The notes beneath the pieces are model-generated. The model searched no databases. It had not been told where the DNA came from and saw nothing but the letters and a program-made list of their open reading frames with translations. The translations under genes were made by a program, and so were the position numbers. 64,000 bases of DNA from JBDRMV01 sp043825615 (GTDB lineage Bacteria > CG03): NCBI GenBank assembly GCA_043825615.1, contig JBDRRS010000014.1:62001-126000 (forward strand), read 5' to 3'. This document shows, piece after piece, positions 24,289 through 33,600 of this stretch. How positions within the stretch are numbered: position 1 is the stretch's first letter; every line of letters begins with the position of its first letter.

Positions 24289-25661
24289 AAAAAGGTAAAG
24301 TTTATTTAATAGGAGCAGGCCCGGGTGACCCGGGTTTGATTACCGTAAAGGGATTAGAGATTTTAAAACAGGCAGAAGTTGTAATTTATGATTATCTTGT
24401 GGATAAGACAATTTTGAAATATGCAAGTCCAACGGCAGAGTTGATATGCGCTGATGAATTAGATAGGGAAAGATTTAGCATAAATAAGATAATGGTGAAA
24501 AAAGCAAAAGCAGGAAAAAGAGTTGCGCGTTTGAAAAACGGGGACCCTTTTGTCTTTGGAAGGGCAAATGAAGAGATTGAAGCGCTGAGTAAAAACAGGA
24601 TAGAATTTTCCGTGATTCCGGGAGTTACTGCTGCAAATGCTGCCAGTTGTTTTAGCGGGATACCTTTAACAGCAAGAGGCGTTTCGTCAAATGTGGTATT
24701 TGCAACCGGTCATGAAGACCCTAAAAAAAATAAAGGTTTTATTAACTGGAAGAACATTGCTCAGGCTGATACCATTGTTTTATACATGGCAGTAGAAAAC
24801 TTGCCTCAAATTACTCAAAAGTTGCTCGTATCAGGAAAGAAAATAAATACACCTGCAGCAGTTATTTCCGATGTGAGCAGGATTGGCCAGAAGATTGTTA
24901 CAGGTGTTTTAAAAGATATTTCAAACAAGACAAAAGCAGAAAAAATATCTGCTCCTGCGATTGTAATTATCGGCGATGTTGTGAAAAAAGAAAGGAATTT
25001 TAACTGGTTCGGTAAAAACAGGAAGATACTTTTTACAGGGCTTTCTTCGGAGAGGTTTTTTGAAAAAGGCATAATTTTTCATCTTCCCATGATTGAGATT
25101 AAACCTTTGAACGATTATAATGAGATGGATAAATGGATTAAAAAGATAAATACTTTTGACTGGATTGTTTTTTCGAGCAGATTTGGAGCGCTTTATTTTT
25201 TCAGGAGATTATTAGGCCAGGGTTTTGATACCCGTGTATTAAATGGAATAAAAATTGCGGCCATAGGAAATTCAACTGCTGGCAAATTAAGAGAATACGG
25301 CATCATTGCGGACATAATTCCGAAGCAGGAGTCGTCTTCCGGTCTGCTTGGGGAGTTGAGAAAATTAAACATTGCTGGTGCAAAGATTTTTCTGCCGCGC
25401 TCGGATATTGCTGATAAAGGTTTGACCGAAGGCTTAAAAAAGTTTGACGCTGTTGTTTATTCCTGTGTGGCTTACAGGAATGTTATGCCTGAAAATCTGC
25501 CGGACATGGACTTTGACTTTTTTGATGAGATTATATTCAGCAGTCCTTCAGCGGGAAGAAATCTTATAAAAAGATACGGAAAACCGCCGGAAAGAATCAG
25601 AATAAGAGCGATTGGTTCTGTGACCGGAAAGGAATTGAAAAAATGGGGTTTATCCGCTTAA
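24285..25661 (+). CDS. cobA-hemD: Fused uroporphyrinogen-III C-methyltransferase and uroporphyrinogen-III synthase
   Basis: 458 residues. Residues 1-240 are a SUMT: KVYLIGAGPGDPGLITVKG, VARLKNGDPFVFGRANEEI, and VIPGVTAANAASCFSGIPLT. Residues about 245-458 are a HemD-type uroporphyrinogen-III synthase (WIVFSSRFGALYFFRRLL, IAAIGNSTAGKLREYGI, EIIFSSPSAGRNLIKRYG). The fusion is common in anaerobes. It leads from hydroxymethylbilane to precorrin-2, the precursor of siroheme and cobalamin. No precorrin-2 dehydrogenase/ferrochelatase was found in the window. It overlaps hemC by 4 nt and hemB by 19 nt. Confidence 0.9.
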   Translation: MKKGKVYLIGAGPGDPGLITVKGLEILKQAEVVIYDYLVDKTILKYASPTAELICADELDRERFSINKIMVKKAKAGKRVARLKNGDPFVFGRANEEIEALSKNRIEFSVIPGVTAANAASCFSGIPLTARGVSSNVVFATGHEDPKKNKGFINWKNIAQADTIVLYMAVENLPQITQKLLVSGKKINTPAAVISDVSRIGQKIVTGVLKDISNKTKAEKISAPAIVIIGDVVKKERNFNWFGKNRKILFTGLSSERFFEKGIIFHLPMIEIKPLNDYNEMDKWIKKINTFDWIVFSSRFGALYFFRRLLGQGFDTRVLNGIKIAAIGNSTAGKLREYGIIADIIPKQESSSGLLGELRKLNIAGAKIFLPRSDIADKGLTEGLKKFDAVVYSCVAYRNVMPENLPDMDFDFFDEIIFSSPSAGRNLIKRYGKPPERIRIRAIGSVTGKELKKWGLSA

Positions 25662-26617
25662 GCCGTTTAAGAAGAAAAGAATCTTTACGGAAACTGGTTC
25701 AGGGCATCCGGATTTCTGTAAAAGATTTTGTTCTTCCTGTCTTTGTCCTTGAGGGGAAAAACAGGAAAGAGGAAATTTCCTCTATGCCCGGGGTCTTCAG
25801 GTTTTCCCCCGACAATTTAATAAAGGAAATAGAAGAAGTGAAGAAATTGGGTATTATTGCAGTTCTTCTTTTTGGTGTCCCTGAAGAGAAAGATGAAAAA
25901 GGTTCTTCAGCTTTTGATAAAAATGGAATTGTACAAAAGGCGGTTAAAAAAATAAGACAGGAATTCCCTGACATGGTATTAATAACCGATGTGTGCCTCT
26001 GCGGTTATACTTCCCATGGACATTGCGGCATAACAAAAATTAAAAGTTGCATTATTGACAATGATGCTACTTTGAAAATCCTGTCAAAAATTGCATTGTC
26101 GCACGCACAAGCAGGCGCTGATATTGTTGCTCCCTCGGCAATGATGGACGGACAGGTAACGACAATAAGAGAAACGCTGGATAAAAAGGGTTTCAAAGAT
26201 GTTGCCATAATGGGATATTCCGCAAAATATTCTTCAGGGTTTTATGGCCCGTTCAGAGAAGCTGCGCAATCGTCACCTCATTTCGGAGACAGAAAAAGTT
26301 ATCAGATGGATTATCATAATGTAAGGGAAGCTTTGAGAGAGGTGGAAGCAGATATAAAAGAGGGCGCTGATATTGTTATGGTAAAACCGGCTCTAACTTA
26401 TTTGGATGTAATAAAGACAGTAAAGGATAATTACGGGATACCTCTTGCAGCCTATAATGTGAGCGGAGAATACAGCATGGTGAAAGCCGCTTCTATGCAG
26501 GGTTGGCTTAATGAAAAAAAAGCGGTATTGGAGATATTGACTTCGATTAAAAGAGCAGGCGCAGATATTATCATAACCTACTGGGCAAAGGATGCAGCAA
26601 AATGGCTAAGAAAATGA
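25643..26617 (+). CDS. hemB: Delta-aminolevulinic acid dehydratase (porphobilinogen synthase)
   Basis: 324 residues, family length. Zinc-binding cysteines in DVCLCGYTSHGHCG, one catalytic lysine in MGYSAKYSSGFYGPFR and the Schiff-base lysine in MVKPALTYLDVI. Condenses two 5-aminolevulinate to porphobilinogen. It overlaps the preceding cobA-hemD gene and the next gene hemL, pointing to coupled translation. Confidence 0.95.
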   Translation: MGFIRLSRLRRKESLRKLVQGIRISVKDFVLPVFVLEGKNRKEEISSMPGVFRFSPDNLIKEIEEVKKLGIIAVLLFGVPEEKDEKGSSAFDKNGIVQKAVKKIRQEFPDMVLITDVCLCGYTSHGHCGITKIKSCIIDNDATLKILSKIALSHAQAGADIVAPSAMMDGQVTTIRETLDKKGFKDVAIMGYSAKYSSGFYGPFREAAQSSPHFGDRKSYQMDYHNVREALREVEADIKEGADIVMVKPALTYLDVIKTVKDNYGIPLAAYNVSGEYSMVKAASMQGWLNEKKAVLEILTSIKRAGADIIITYWAKDAAKWLRK

Positions 26618-27924
26618 ATAAAAGACTATTTAAAGAAGCGGAGAAGCACATACCGGGCGGAGTGAATTCTCCTGTAAGGGCGTTTAAAGCAGTCGGTGGA
26701 ACCCCCTTGTTTATTAAAAGGGGAAAAGGTTCGAAAATTTATGATGTTAAAGGAAGAGAATATATTGATTATGTGATGTCATGGGGCGCATTGGTCTTAG
26801 GACATGGTCATCCTGAAGTAATCAGAAAAGTCAGAGCCGCCCTTGTAAACGGAACAAGTTTCGGCGCTCCTACGCAGATAGAAACGGAACTGGCAAAAGA
26901 GATTTGTAAAGCATATCCTTCAATTGAAAAGGTACGCCTGGTAAATTCAGGCACAGAGGCGTGCATGAGCGCTGTAAGGCTGGCAAGAGGTTATACGGGA
27001 AGAGCAAAAATTATTAAATTTTCCGGTTGTTATCACGGTCATGCTGATTATCTGTTGGTTCAGGCAGGTTCAGGCATGACAACATTTCGTTCAACGAGTT
27101 TGGGGGTGCCAAAAGATTTTATCAAGTATACTTTTGTTCTGCCATATAATAATTTAGATGCAGTTGAGAAAACAGTAAAGAAGTATCACAAAGATATTGC
27201 CTGTATTATTATAGAACCGATTGCAGGGAACATGGGCGTTGTATTGCCGGAAGGGGATTTTCTGCAGGGTCTTCGTGAAATTTGCGACCGGTATAAAATA
27301 GTCCTTATTTTTGATGAGGTGATTACGGGCTTCAGAGTTGCTTATGGCGGGGCACAGGAAATTTATAGAGTAAAACCTGACATAACCTGTCTTGGAAAAA
27401 TTATTGGCGGAGGATTGCCCATAGGAGCATTTGGCGGGAATAAGGAAATTATGGATAATCTTTCTCCCGGGGGAGATGTATATCAGGCAGGCACATTATC
27501 AGGCAATCCTGTTGGTGTAACCGCCGGTCTTACAACATTAAAAATTCTTTCCACAAGAAAAGTATACGGTTTACTTGAAAAAAAAGCCGGACTTCTTTGC
27601 AAAGGGATTGAAGAAAATATAAACAAGACAGGAGTAAAAGCCGTTATAAACAGGGCGGGTTCAATGTTTACAATATTTTTTACAAATGAGAAGGAAGTTT
27701 GCTATTATAAAACAGCGGCACGGTCAAATACCGGACACTATGCACAGTTTTTTCATGAAATGCTGAAACAGGGGATTTATCTACCTCCGTCACAGTTTGA
27801 GTCCTGCTTTGTTTCTATTGCGCATACAGAAGCTGATATTAAAAAAACAATAAAAGCGTCTTTAATGGCATTTGAAAAATATAAGGTCGCCTCTTCGGCG
27901 ACCTGCCGGGGAGGCAGGAGGTAA
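26602..27924 (+). CDS. hemL: Glutamate-1-semialdehyde 2,1-aminomutase
   Basis: 440 residues. HIPGGVNSPVRAFKAVGGTP at the N-terminus, YHGHADYLLVQAGSG, FDEVITGFRVA, and the PLP-lysine segment LGKIIGGGLPIGAFGG are diagnostic. Produces 5-aminolevulinate from HemA's product. The ATG at 26602 has an AAAGGA site; an ATG at 26614 overlapping the hemB stop is also possible. The last residues (VASSATCRGGRR) are encoded by a palindromic repeat that also forms the ribosome site of the next gene. Confidence 0.94.
   Translation: MAKKMNKRLFKEAEKHIPGGVNSPVRAFKAVGGTPLFIKRGKGSKIYDVKGREYIDYVMSWGALVLGHGHPEVIRKVRAALVNGTSFGAPTQIETELAKEICKAYPSIEKVRLVNSGTEACMSAVRLARGYTGRAKIIKFSGCYHGHADYLLVQAGSGMTTFRSTSLGVPKDFIKYTFVLPYNNLDAVEKTVKKYHKDIACIIIEPIAGNMGVVLPEGDFLQGLREICDRYKIVLIFDEVITGFRVAYGGAQEIYRVKPDITCLGKIIGGGLPIGAFGGNKEIMDNLSPGGDVYQAGTLSGNPVGVTAGLTTLKILSTRKVYGLLEKKAGLLCKGIEENINKTGVKAVINRAGSMFTIFFTNEKEVCYYKTAARSNTGHYAQFFHEMLKQGIYLPPSQFESCFVSIAHTEADIKKTIKASLMAFEKYKVASSATCRGGRR
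27885..27921. repeat. Double hairpin at the hemL end containing the next gene's ribosome site
   Basis: GGTCGCC (27885-27891) pairs with GGCGACC (27897-27903) and CCTGCC (27902-27907) with GGCAGG (27913-27918). The ribosome site AGGAGG (27916-27921) overlaps the second hairpin's right arm, so folding could hide it. Confidence 0.55.
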
Positions 27925-27925
27925 A

Positions 27926-28780
27926 ATGGCGGAATATGACATTAAACAATTGAAAGCCGGCGGATTTATGAAACAGAAGGGGAAAGATTTATTCTCAGTC
28001 AGACTCCGCATTGTCGGAGGTTTCGTTAAAAGTGCGCAGCTTCCCAAATTGCAGAAAATCGCTGATAAATACGGACGCGGTTATATTCATCTCACCACCC
28101 GTCAGGGAATTGAAATTCCCCATGTGCATTTTAAGGATTTTGAGAATGTGAAAAAAGAATTAAAAGAAGCAGGTCTGGGAATTGGCGCCTGCGGCCCTCG
28201 CGTCAGGACAATAACCGCGTGTCAGGGAAAGGCCTGTTCCCACGGACTCATTGACAGCCAGGAGCTTGCCGGGCATATTGATAAAATATTTTTCGGCAGC
28301 GCCGGGCTGCCCCATAAATTTAAAATAGGTATTACAGGTTGCCCGAATGCCTGTATTAAGCCGCAGGAAAATGACCTTGGCATTATGGGAATAATAAAAA
28401 AAGGTTTTGATAAGAATCTGTGTAATTATTGCGGATTGTGCGCGGAAGTCTGTCCTGTGAAAGCAATAAAAGTTAGTGAGGGAAACATTGAATACAATGA
28501 AAAAAAATGTATAGGCTGCGGGGAGTGTGTTTTTTCCTGTCCTACTTGTGCATGGAGAAAAGATATGGAAGGTTACAGGATATTTGCAGGCGGCAAGATG
28601 GGCAAGTTTCCTAAACTGGGTTTTCCGCTTTTTGATTTTTACAGGAATTTAGACGAATTGTTAAATATCATAGAAAGACTGTTTGAGTTTTATAAGGAAC
28701 AGGGAATAAAAGGAGAAAGATTCGGAGACACAATAGACCGGCTGGGAATAGAGTATGTTAAAAATAAGTTGAGTGTTTGA
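27926..28780 (+). CDS. Small siroheme sulfite reductase with ferredoxin domain
   Basis: 284 residues from the ATG at 27926. The siroheme/4Fe-4S ligand pattern is present: TACQGKACSHG and TGCPNACIKP (C-x5-C ... C-x3-C). An inserted two-cluster ferredoxin follows (CNYCGLCAEVCPVKAI and CIGCGECVFSCPTCAW), as in AsrC-, Fsr- and DsrAB-related small reductases. It would reduce sulfite (from CysH) to sulfide. The nearby siroheme genes hemA-hemL fit this. A nitrite reductase function is the alternative, but no nitrogen genes are near. A strong AGGAGG ribosome site is part of a hairpin. Confidence 0.85.
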   Translation: MAEYDIKQLKAGGFMKQKGKDLFSVRLRIVGGFVKSAQLPKLQKIADKYGRGYIHLTTRQGIEIPHVHFKDFENVKKELKEAGLGIGACGPRVRTITACQGKACSHGLIDSQELAGHIDKIFFGSAGLPHKFKIGITGCPNACIKPQENDLGIMGIIKKGFDKNLCNYCGLCAEVCPVKAIKVSEGNIEYNEKKCIGCGECVFSCPTCAWRKDMEGYRIFAGGKMGKFPKLGFPLFDFYRNLDELLNIIERLFEFYKEQGIKGERFGDTIDRLGIEYVKNKLSV

Positions 28781-28791
28781 GGAGGAAAACA

Positions 28792-29934
28792 ATGGCAATA
28801 AAGATTTTAATTAACGGTAAAGAAGAGGAATTGGAGAAAGAGATGGAAGTTCTGGAGGTGCTTAAGAAAAAAAATATCCGGCCGGAAGTGGTAACCGTAG
28901 AGTTGAATAAAAAGATAATAAATAGTAAAGATTATCAGTCAACCCTGCTTAAACAGGGTGATGTGCTTGAGTTTGTCTTTTTTATGGGAGGAGGCCGGAG
29001 CAAAATGCCCGATGAAGTTGCCGGTAATGTTCTGGAATTGGTAGGAAACACGCCTACGGTAAGATTGAACAGGATTGTTGACAAAGAGTGCGCGGAAGTT
29101 TATGCCAAGCTGGAATCTTTTAATCCGGGCGGCAGTGTCAAAGACCGTATTTGCCTTTCTATGATTGAAGATGCGGAAAAGAAAGGAAAATTGAAGCCCG
29201 GCGCAATAATCGTTGAACCGACATCGGGAAATACAGGAATAGGCCTGGCAATGGTGTGCGCGGTCAAGGGGTATAAATGCATTCTGACAATGCCGGAATC
29301 AATGAGTCTTGAACGGATATTTATATTGAAATCTTACGGAGCAGAGGTTGTTTTAACGCCGTCTGCCGAAGGAATGCAGGGAGCGATAAAAAAAGCGGAA
29401 GGGATTATTAAAAAGACCCGGAACAGTTTTATGCCGCAGCAATTTAATAATCCGGCTAATCCTGAAGTACACCGCAGAATCACTGCAAAAGAAATACTGG
29501 CGGTTCTCGACGGCAAACTGGACGCTTTTGTTGCCGGCGTAGGAACAGGCGGAACGATTACGGGAGTAGGCGAAATCCTTAAAAAGAAAAACCCGGATAT
29601 AAAGATAATAGCAGTTGAACCTTTAACTTCAGCAGTGCTGTCCGGTAAAAGCGCCGGTCCGCATAAAATTCAGGGGATTGGCGCAGGTTTTATTCCGGAG
29701 GTTCTAAACCGCAAAATAATTGATAAAATCATTACAGTGGGTGACAAGCAGGCTTTTGATATTGCGAGGCGGCTGGCCAGAGAAGAAGGTTTGTTAGTAG
29801 GTATTTCTTCCGGGGCGGCGGTCTTTGCCGCGCTTAAGACGGCAAAGGATTTAGGGGCGGGGAAAAGAGTGATTGTCATCCTGCCTGATACGGGAGAAAG
29901 ATATTTCAGTATGGAGCAGTATTTTACTGCCTGA
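28792..29934 (+). CDS. ThiS-like sulfur carrier fused to cysteine synthase
   Basis: 380 residues from the ATG at 28792 (AGGAGG site). Residues 1-68 are a ThiS/MoaD ubiquitin-like fold: IKILINGKEEELE, VVTVELNKKIINSKD, QGDVLEFVFFMGGG. The triple glycine at about 66-68 is where a free ThiS would end. From about residue 75 follows a full cysteine synthase: GNTPTVRLNRI, PLP lysine in GSVKDRICLS, PTSGNTGIGLA, GVGTGGTITG, GISSGAA. The codons for GGG read GGGAGGAGG and lie 10 nt before an in-frame ATG (29005), so an independently started cysteine synthase is possible. The architecture recalls CysO and CysM of actinobacteria joined in one chain. Confidence 0.88.
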   Translation: MAIKILINGKEEELEKEMEVLEVLKKKNIRPEVVTVELNKKIINSKDYQSTLLKQGDVLEFVFFMGGGRSKMPDEVAGNVLELVGNTPTVRLNRIVDKECAEVYAKLESFNPGGSVKDRICLSMIEDAEKKGKLKPGAIIVEPTSGNTGIGLAMVCAVKGYKCILTMPESMSLERIFILKSYGAEVVLTPSAEGMQGAIKKAEGIIKKTRNSFMPQQFNNPANPEVHRRITAKEILAVLDGKLDAFVAGVGTGGTITGVGEILKKKNPDIKIIAVEPLTSAVLSGKSAGPHKIQGIGAGFIPEVLNRKIIDKIITVGDKQAFDIARRLAREEGLLVGISSGAAVFAALKTAKDLGAGKRVIVILPDTGERYFSMEQYFTA

Positions 29935-29948
29935 TAGGGAGTAAAGAA

Positions 29949-30194
29949 ATGAATGATATGAAGATTGACGGGAAGCTCGACCTGCGGGGTGTAATTTGTC
30001 CGATGAATTTTGTTAAAACAAAACTCAAACTTGAAGAGATGCAGCCGGGGCAAATTCTTGAAGTGATACTTGATGACGGTGAGCCGGTTAGAAATGTTCC
30101 GCGCAGTGTAAAAGAAGAAGGGCATAAGATTGTCAAAGTGGAAAGACTTGAGAATGCCTTCAAATTGCTGATTAAAAAATCTACGGAGGTTTGA
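29949..30194 (+). CDS. TusA/SirA-like sulfur-carrier protein
   Basis: 81 residues. KLDLRGVICPMNFVKTKL places the reactive cysteine at the start of the first helix, as in TusA; the usual CPxP is CPMN here, a variant common in anaerobic homologues. The rest (PGQILEVILDDGEPVRNVPRS) fits the two-layer TusA fold. It would relay persulfide sulfur. It sits between the ThiS-cysteine synthase fusion and threonine synthase, in a tight + strand run. Confidence 0.85.
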   Translation: MNDMKIDGKLDLRGVICPMNFVKTKLKLEEMQPGQILEVILDDGEPVRNVPRSVKEEGHKIVKVERLENAFKLLIKKSTEV

Positions 30195-31427
30195 ATGTCT
30201 TTTGTTAGAGGACTAAAATGCAGAGAATGCGGCAGAAAATATCCTAAAGAACCGATTTATGTGTGCGAGTATTGTTTCGGCCCGTTGGAAGTGGATTATG
30301 ATTATTCAGGAATAAAGAAAAAGCTAAACAGAGATTTGATTGTTTCACGCCCCAAAAATCTCTGGCGTTATCGTGAATTGCTGCCTATCGACGGCGACCC
30401 GGTGGTTGGTCTGCAATCAGGTTTTACACCGCTGATTAAAGCGGATAATTTAGCAAAAAAATTAGGAGTGAAGGAGTTATATGTCAAAGATGATTCGGTG
30501 TGTCATTCGACTCTTTCTTTCAAAGATAGAGTGGTCTCGGTTGCTATCTCTAAAGCAAAAGAATTCGGCTTTGATACTGTTGCCTGCGCTTCCACGGGGA
30601 ATTTGGCAAATGCCGTCTCCGCGCAGGCCGCTCAGGCAGGCATGAAATGTTTTGTTTTCATACCTGCGGACCTGGAATCAGGAAAAGTAATTGCTTCGCT
30701 GATATATGCCCCGAGGGTTATTGCAGTCGAGGGAAATTACGATGAAGTGAACCGTCTTTGCACGGAAGTTGCAAATAAATACAAATGGGCATTTGTTAAT
30801 ATCAATATACGGCCTTATTATGCCGAGGGCTCAAAAACTTATGTTTATGAAATTGTTGAACAGCTTGGCTGGCGCGCGCCGCGCCACATTATTGTTCCGG
30901 TTGCGGGAGGGTCTTTGCTTTCCAAAATCTGGAAAGGCTTGCAGGAGTTTCAAAAATTAGGGCTGATTGACGAATTTAACACAAAAATTTATGCTGCCCA
31001 GGCGCATGGCTGCTCTCCTGTGGTTACGGCGATTAAAGAGAACAGCGAAATTATCAAGCCGGTAAAACCAAAGACAATTGCCAAATCTTTAGCCATCGGG
31101 AATCCTGCGGACGGATACTATGCTTTTAAGACGGTTATGGAAAGCGGCGGCTGGGGGGAGGAGGCAACCGATGCAGAAATAGTTGAAGGGATAAAACTGC
31201 TTGCTTTAACCGAGGGAATATTCACTGAAACAGCAGGAGGCGTTACTGTTGCCGTAGCCAAAAAGCTTATTGCTCAGGGGAGAATTCCGAAGGATGAGTC
31301 AATAGTTATTTCGATTACAGGCAACGGGTTAAAGACACAGGAGGCGGTAGCGGGCAAAACAGGGGAACCGGTAAAGATAAAAGCGAATATAGATTCTTTT
31401 GAAGAAACAGTCCAGGTAAAAGGATGA
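30195..31427 (+). CDS. thrC: Threonine synthase (zinc-ribbon type)
   Basis: 410 residues. An N-terminal zinc ribbon (CRECGRKYP and CEYCFGPLEV), GFTPLIKADNLAKKLGVKE, PLP lysine in LSFKDRVVS, CASTGNLANAVSA and the PVAGGSLLSKIW loop are those of class threonine synthases. It uses O-phosphohomoserine. Its place in a sulfur locus may link the aspartate-semialdehyde branch with homocysteine synthesis. It starts 1 nt after the TusA-like stop. A homologous cysteine/cystathionine enzyme is a less likely alternative. Confidence 0.85.
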   Translation: MSFVRGLKCRECGRKYPKEPIYVCEYCFGPLEVDYDYSGIKKKLNRDLIVSRPKNLWRYRELLPIDGDPVVGLQSGFTPLIKADNLAKKLGVKELYVKDDSVCHSTLSFKDRVVSVAISKAKEFGFDTVACASTGNLANAVSAQAAQAGMKCFVFIPADLESGKVIASLIYAPRVIAVEGNYDEVNRLCTEVANKYKWAFVNINIRPYYAEGSKTYVYEIVEQLGWRAPRHIIVPVAGGSLLSKIWKGLQEFQKLGLIDEFNTKIYAAQAHGCSPVVTAIKENSEIIKPVKPKTIAKSLAIGNPADGYYAFKTVMESGGWGEEATDAEIVEGIKLLALTEGIFTETAGGVTVAVAKKLIAQGRIPKDESIVISITGNGLKTQEAVAGKTGEPVKIKANIDSFEETVQVKG

Positions 31428-31431
31428 AAAT

Positions 31432-33600
31432 ATGGATTTAATTCTTCGGTGGTTTCAGAGCAATATGGATATTATTTTTTTTATTTACGGAACAGCCTTT
31501 GTCGCGCTGGGAATTGCGGTTTTGGTTCAGCCGAAAAAAGACAGCGAATTTAAGTTGGCCGGAATTTTATGGCTTTTAGCCGGATTCGGTATAACTCACG
31601 GCTTAAATGAATGGCTGGACATGTGGTCAATAATTAAAGGCAGTCATCCGGTTTTAGATATGGTCAGATGGTTTGTACTTGTCATTTCCTACTTTTTCTT
31701 ATTTGAATTCGGCAGACGGCTTTTCAGAATAACCGGGCAGAAATGCCCTGTGTGGCGGCAAAAAAGCGCGAATGTTTTTATCCGGCAGCTATTACCGGTT
31801 ATTGGATTTTTCATTCTTATTACAGGGTTTATATCCGCCGATTTCTGGAAAACGGGAAGCATCTGGACAAGATATCTGCTGGGTTTTCCCGGAGGCCTTT
31901 TAATCGGCTTCGGTTTCTTTTTCTATTATGAGTGTGAAAAAGAAACGCTGAGGCCGCTCAAAGTAAAAAAGCATTTTCTTGTCGCAGGTTTGACATTCGT
32001 TACTTATGGTATTTTAGGGGGATTGGTTGTGCCGAAAGGAAATTTTTTTCCTGCCAACTGGCTCAATACCGATTCATTCTGTTTGACGGCGCACATTCCG
32101 GTACAGGTTTTTCGCGCGGTGTGCGCGGTGCTCGCCGCATGGTCCGTGGGCGGAATGCTTAAAATATTCAACTGGGAGCAAAGGAAGAAAATTCAGGACG
32201 CTTTCTTAATGAGAGAAAGAATAACCGAGGGAATTGGAGAAGGTATTCTTTTAATTGATAAGGACTTTAAGATAATCTGGGCGAATAAAAAAATCAGGGA
32301 TGTTTACGGAGATGTAATCGGAGATTATTGTTATCATGCAACTCATAAAAGAAATACGCCCTGTCAGCCGCCAAACGACCCCTGTCCTCTATTAGAGGTT
32401 TTAAAAACAGGTAAACCCCGGACATTTCTTCATACGCATCTTGATAAAGAAAATAATCCGGTATTTTTTGAAACTAGCGTTTATCCTGTGAGAAATGGAA
32501 AAGGTGAAATTACCGAATTTGTTCATTTAGCAAAAGATGTAACAGAAAGAGTAAAATTAGAAGAAACCATTAAAAGTATTGGTAATCCTTTAATTGTTAC
32601 GGATCCAAAGGGGAAGATAGTTGTGGCAAACCGCCTTGTCCTTCATTTGCTTGGATATAAGGAAGAGGAAATTTTTGGTAAATCTATAGGAAAGATTTTT
32701 ACAGAAGAGGAAGAAGAATTACAGCAACTGCTTCATCGTCTCAAACTTGATATTCTTTTAGAATCGGGTTCTGTCCGGAATTTTGAAACAAAGATTTTTA
32801 CAAAAGAGAAAAAAGAAATCCCTGTTTCTTTAAGAGCTTCCCTGGTGAAGCGAGAAGGAAAACTTGTAGGGTTTGTCTGCGTTTTCGGAGATTTAAGAGA
32901 AATAAGAAAATTACAGGAGCAGCTCATTCAGACGGAAAAACTGACGTCACTGGGAATGTTAGTCGGCGGCGTCGCGCATGAATTGAATAATCCTCTCACG
33001 GCTGTTCTCTCTCTCTCCCAGCTCATTTTATGCGAATTGAATTCGGAAGATGCTGAATATCAGAATTTAAAAACAATTGAATCATCCGCGCTTCGCTGCA
33101 GAGGTATTATTCAGCAGCTTTTAGATTTTTCCCGCAAGCAGAGCGTTAAATTTCAGCCGGTGGACGTTAATAAAGCAATAGAAAACGCCGTATCTTTAGC
33201 GGGGCATCAGATTGAGTTGGACAATATAAAAATCATAAAAAATCTTGCTGTGGATTTACCCCCTGTTTCGGGTAATATGCAGCAGCTTGAACAGGTTTTC
33301 ATAAATCTGATGACCAATGCCAGGGATGCAATGCCTGAAGGCGGACAGTTAACCATTTCCACCCGTCCCGGAAAAGATTGTATGGAAATCCGGTTTACCG
33401 ATACCGGAGAAGGAATTCCGGAAGAAGCGGTCGGTAAAATTTTTGACCCGTTCTTTACCACGAAACCGCAGGGCAAAGGAACCGGCCTCGGTCTTTCGGT
33501 CTGTTACGGAATCATTAAGAAACACAGCGGCAGGTTTGAAGTGGAGAGCGAGCAGGGGAAAGGGACAACATTTAAAATTGTTTTCTCTATTTTAAAATGA
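31432..33600 (+). CDS. Membrane-bound sensor histidine kinase with two PAS domains
   Basis: 722 residues. About seven membrane helices in residues 10-240, a first PAS domain (about 260-375) carrying an unusual cysteine cluster (YCYHATHKRNTPCQPPNDPC), a second PAS (about 378-490), HisKA with the phosphate-accepting histidine in GGVAHELNNPLTAV (about 515), and HATPase_c (FINLMTNARDAMPEGG, DTGEGIPEE, GKGTGLGLS). The PAS cysteines could sense redox or bind a cofactor. The receiver that follows overlaps by 4 nt and is its probable partner. Found inside the sulfur operon. Confidence 0.9.
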   Translation: MDLILRWFQSNMDIIFFIYGTAFVALGIAVLVQPKKDSEFKLAGILWLLAGFGITHGLNEWLDMWSIIKGSHPVLDMVRWFVLVISYFFLFEFGRRLFRITGQKCPVWRQKSANVFIRQLLPVIGFFILITGFISADFWKTGSIWTRYLLGFPGGLLIGFGFFFYYECEKETLRPLKVKKHFLVAGLTFVTYGILGGLVVPKGNFFPANWLNTDSFCLTAHIPVQVFRAVCAVLAAWSVGGMLKIFNWEQRKKIQDAFLMRERITEGIGEGILLIDKDFKIIWANKKIRDVYGDVIGDYCYHATHKRNTPCQPPNDPCPLLEVLKTGKPRTFLHTHLDKENNPVFFETSVYPVRNGKGEITEFVHLAKDVTERVKLEETIKSIGNPLIVTDPKGKIVVANRLVLHLLGYKEEEIFGKSIGKIFTEEEEELQQLLHRLKLDILLESGSVRNFETKIFTKEKKEIPVSLRASLVKREGKLVGFVCVFGDLREIRKLQEQLIQTEKLTSLGMLVGGVAHELNNPLTAVLSLSQLILCELNSEDAEYQNLKTIESSALRCRGIIQQLLDFSRKQSVKFQPVDVNKAIENAVSLAGHQIELDNIKIIKNLAVDLPPVSGNMQQLEQVFINLMTNARDAMPEGGQLTISTRPGKDCMEIRFTDTGEGIPEEAVGKIFDPFFTTKPQGKGTGLGLSVCYGIIKKHSGRFEVESEQGKGTTFKIVFSILK

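Noticed and set aside
24240..24300. Frameshift explaining the short HemC
   Set aside because: The other frames right after the stop encode the start of cobA-hemD, not a HemC domain 3, so a simple frameshift does not restore the protein.
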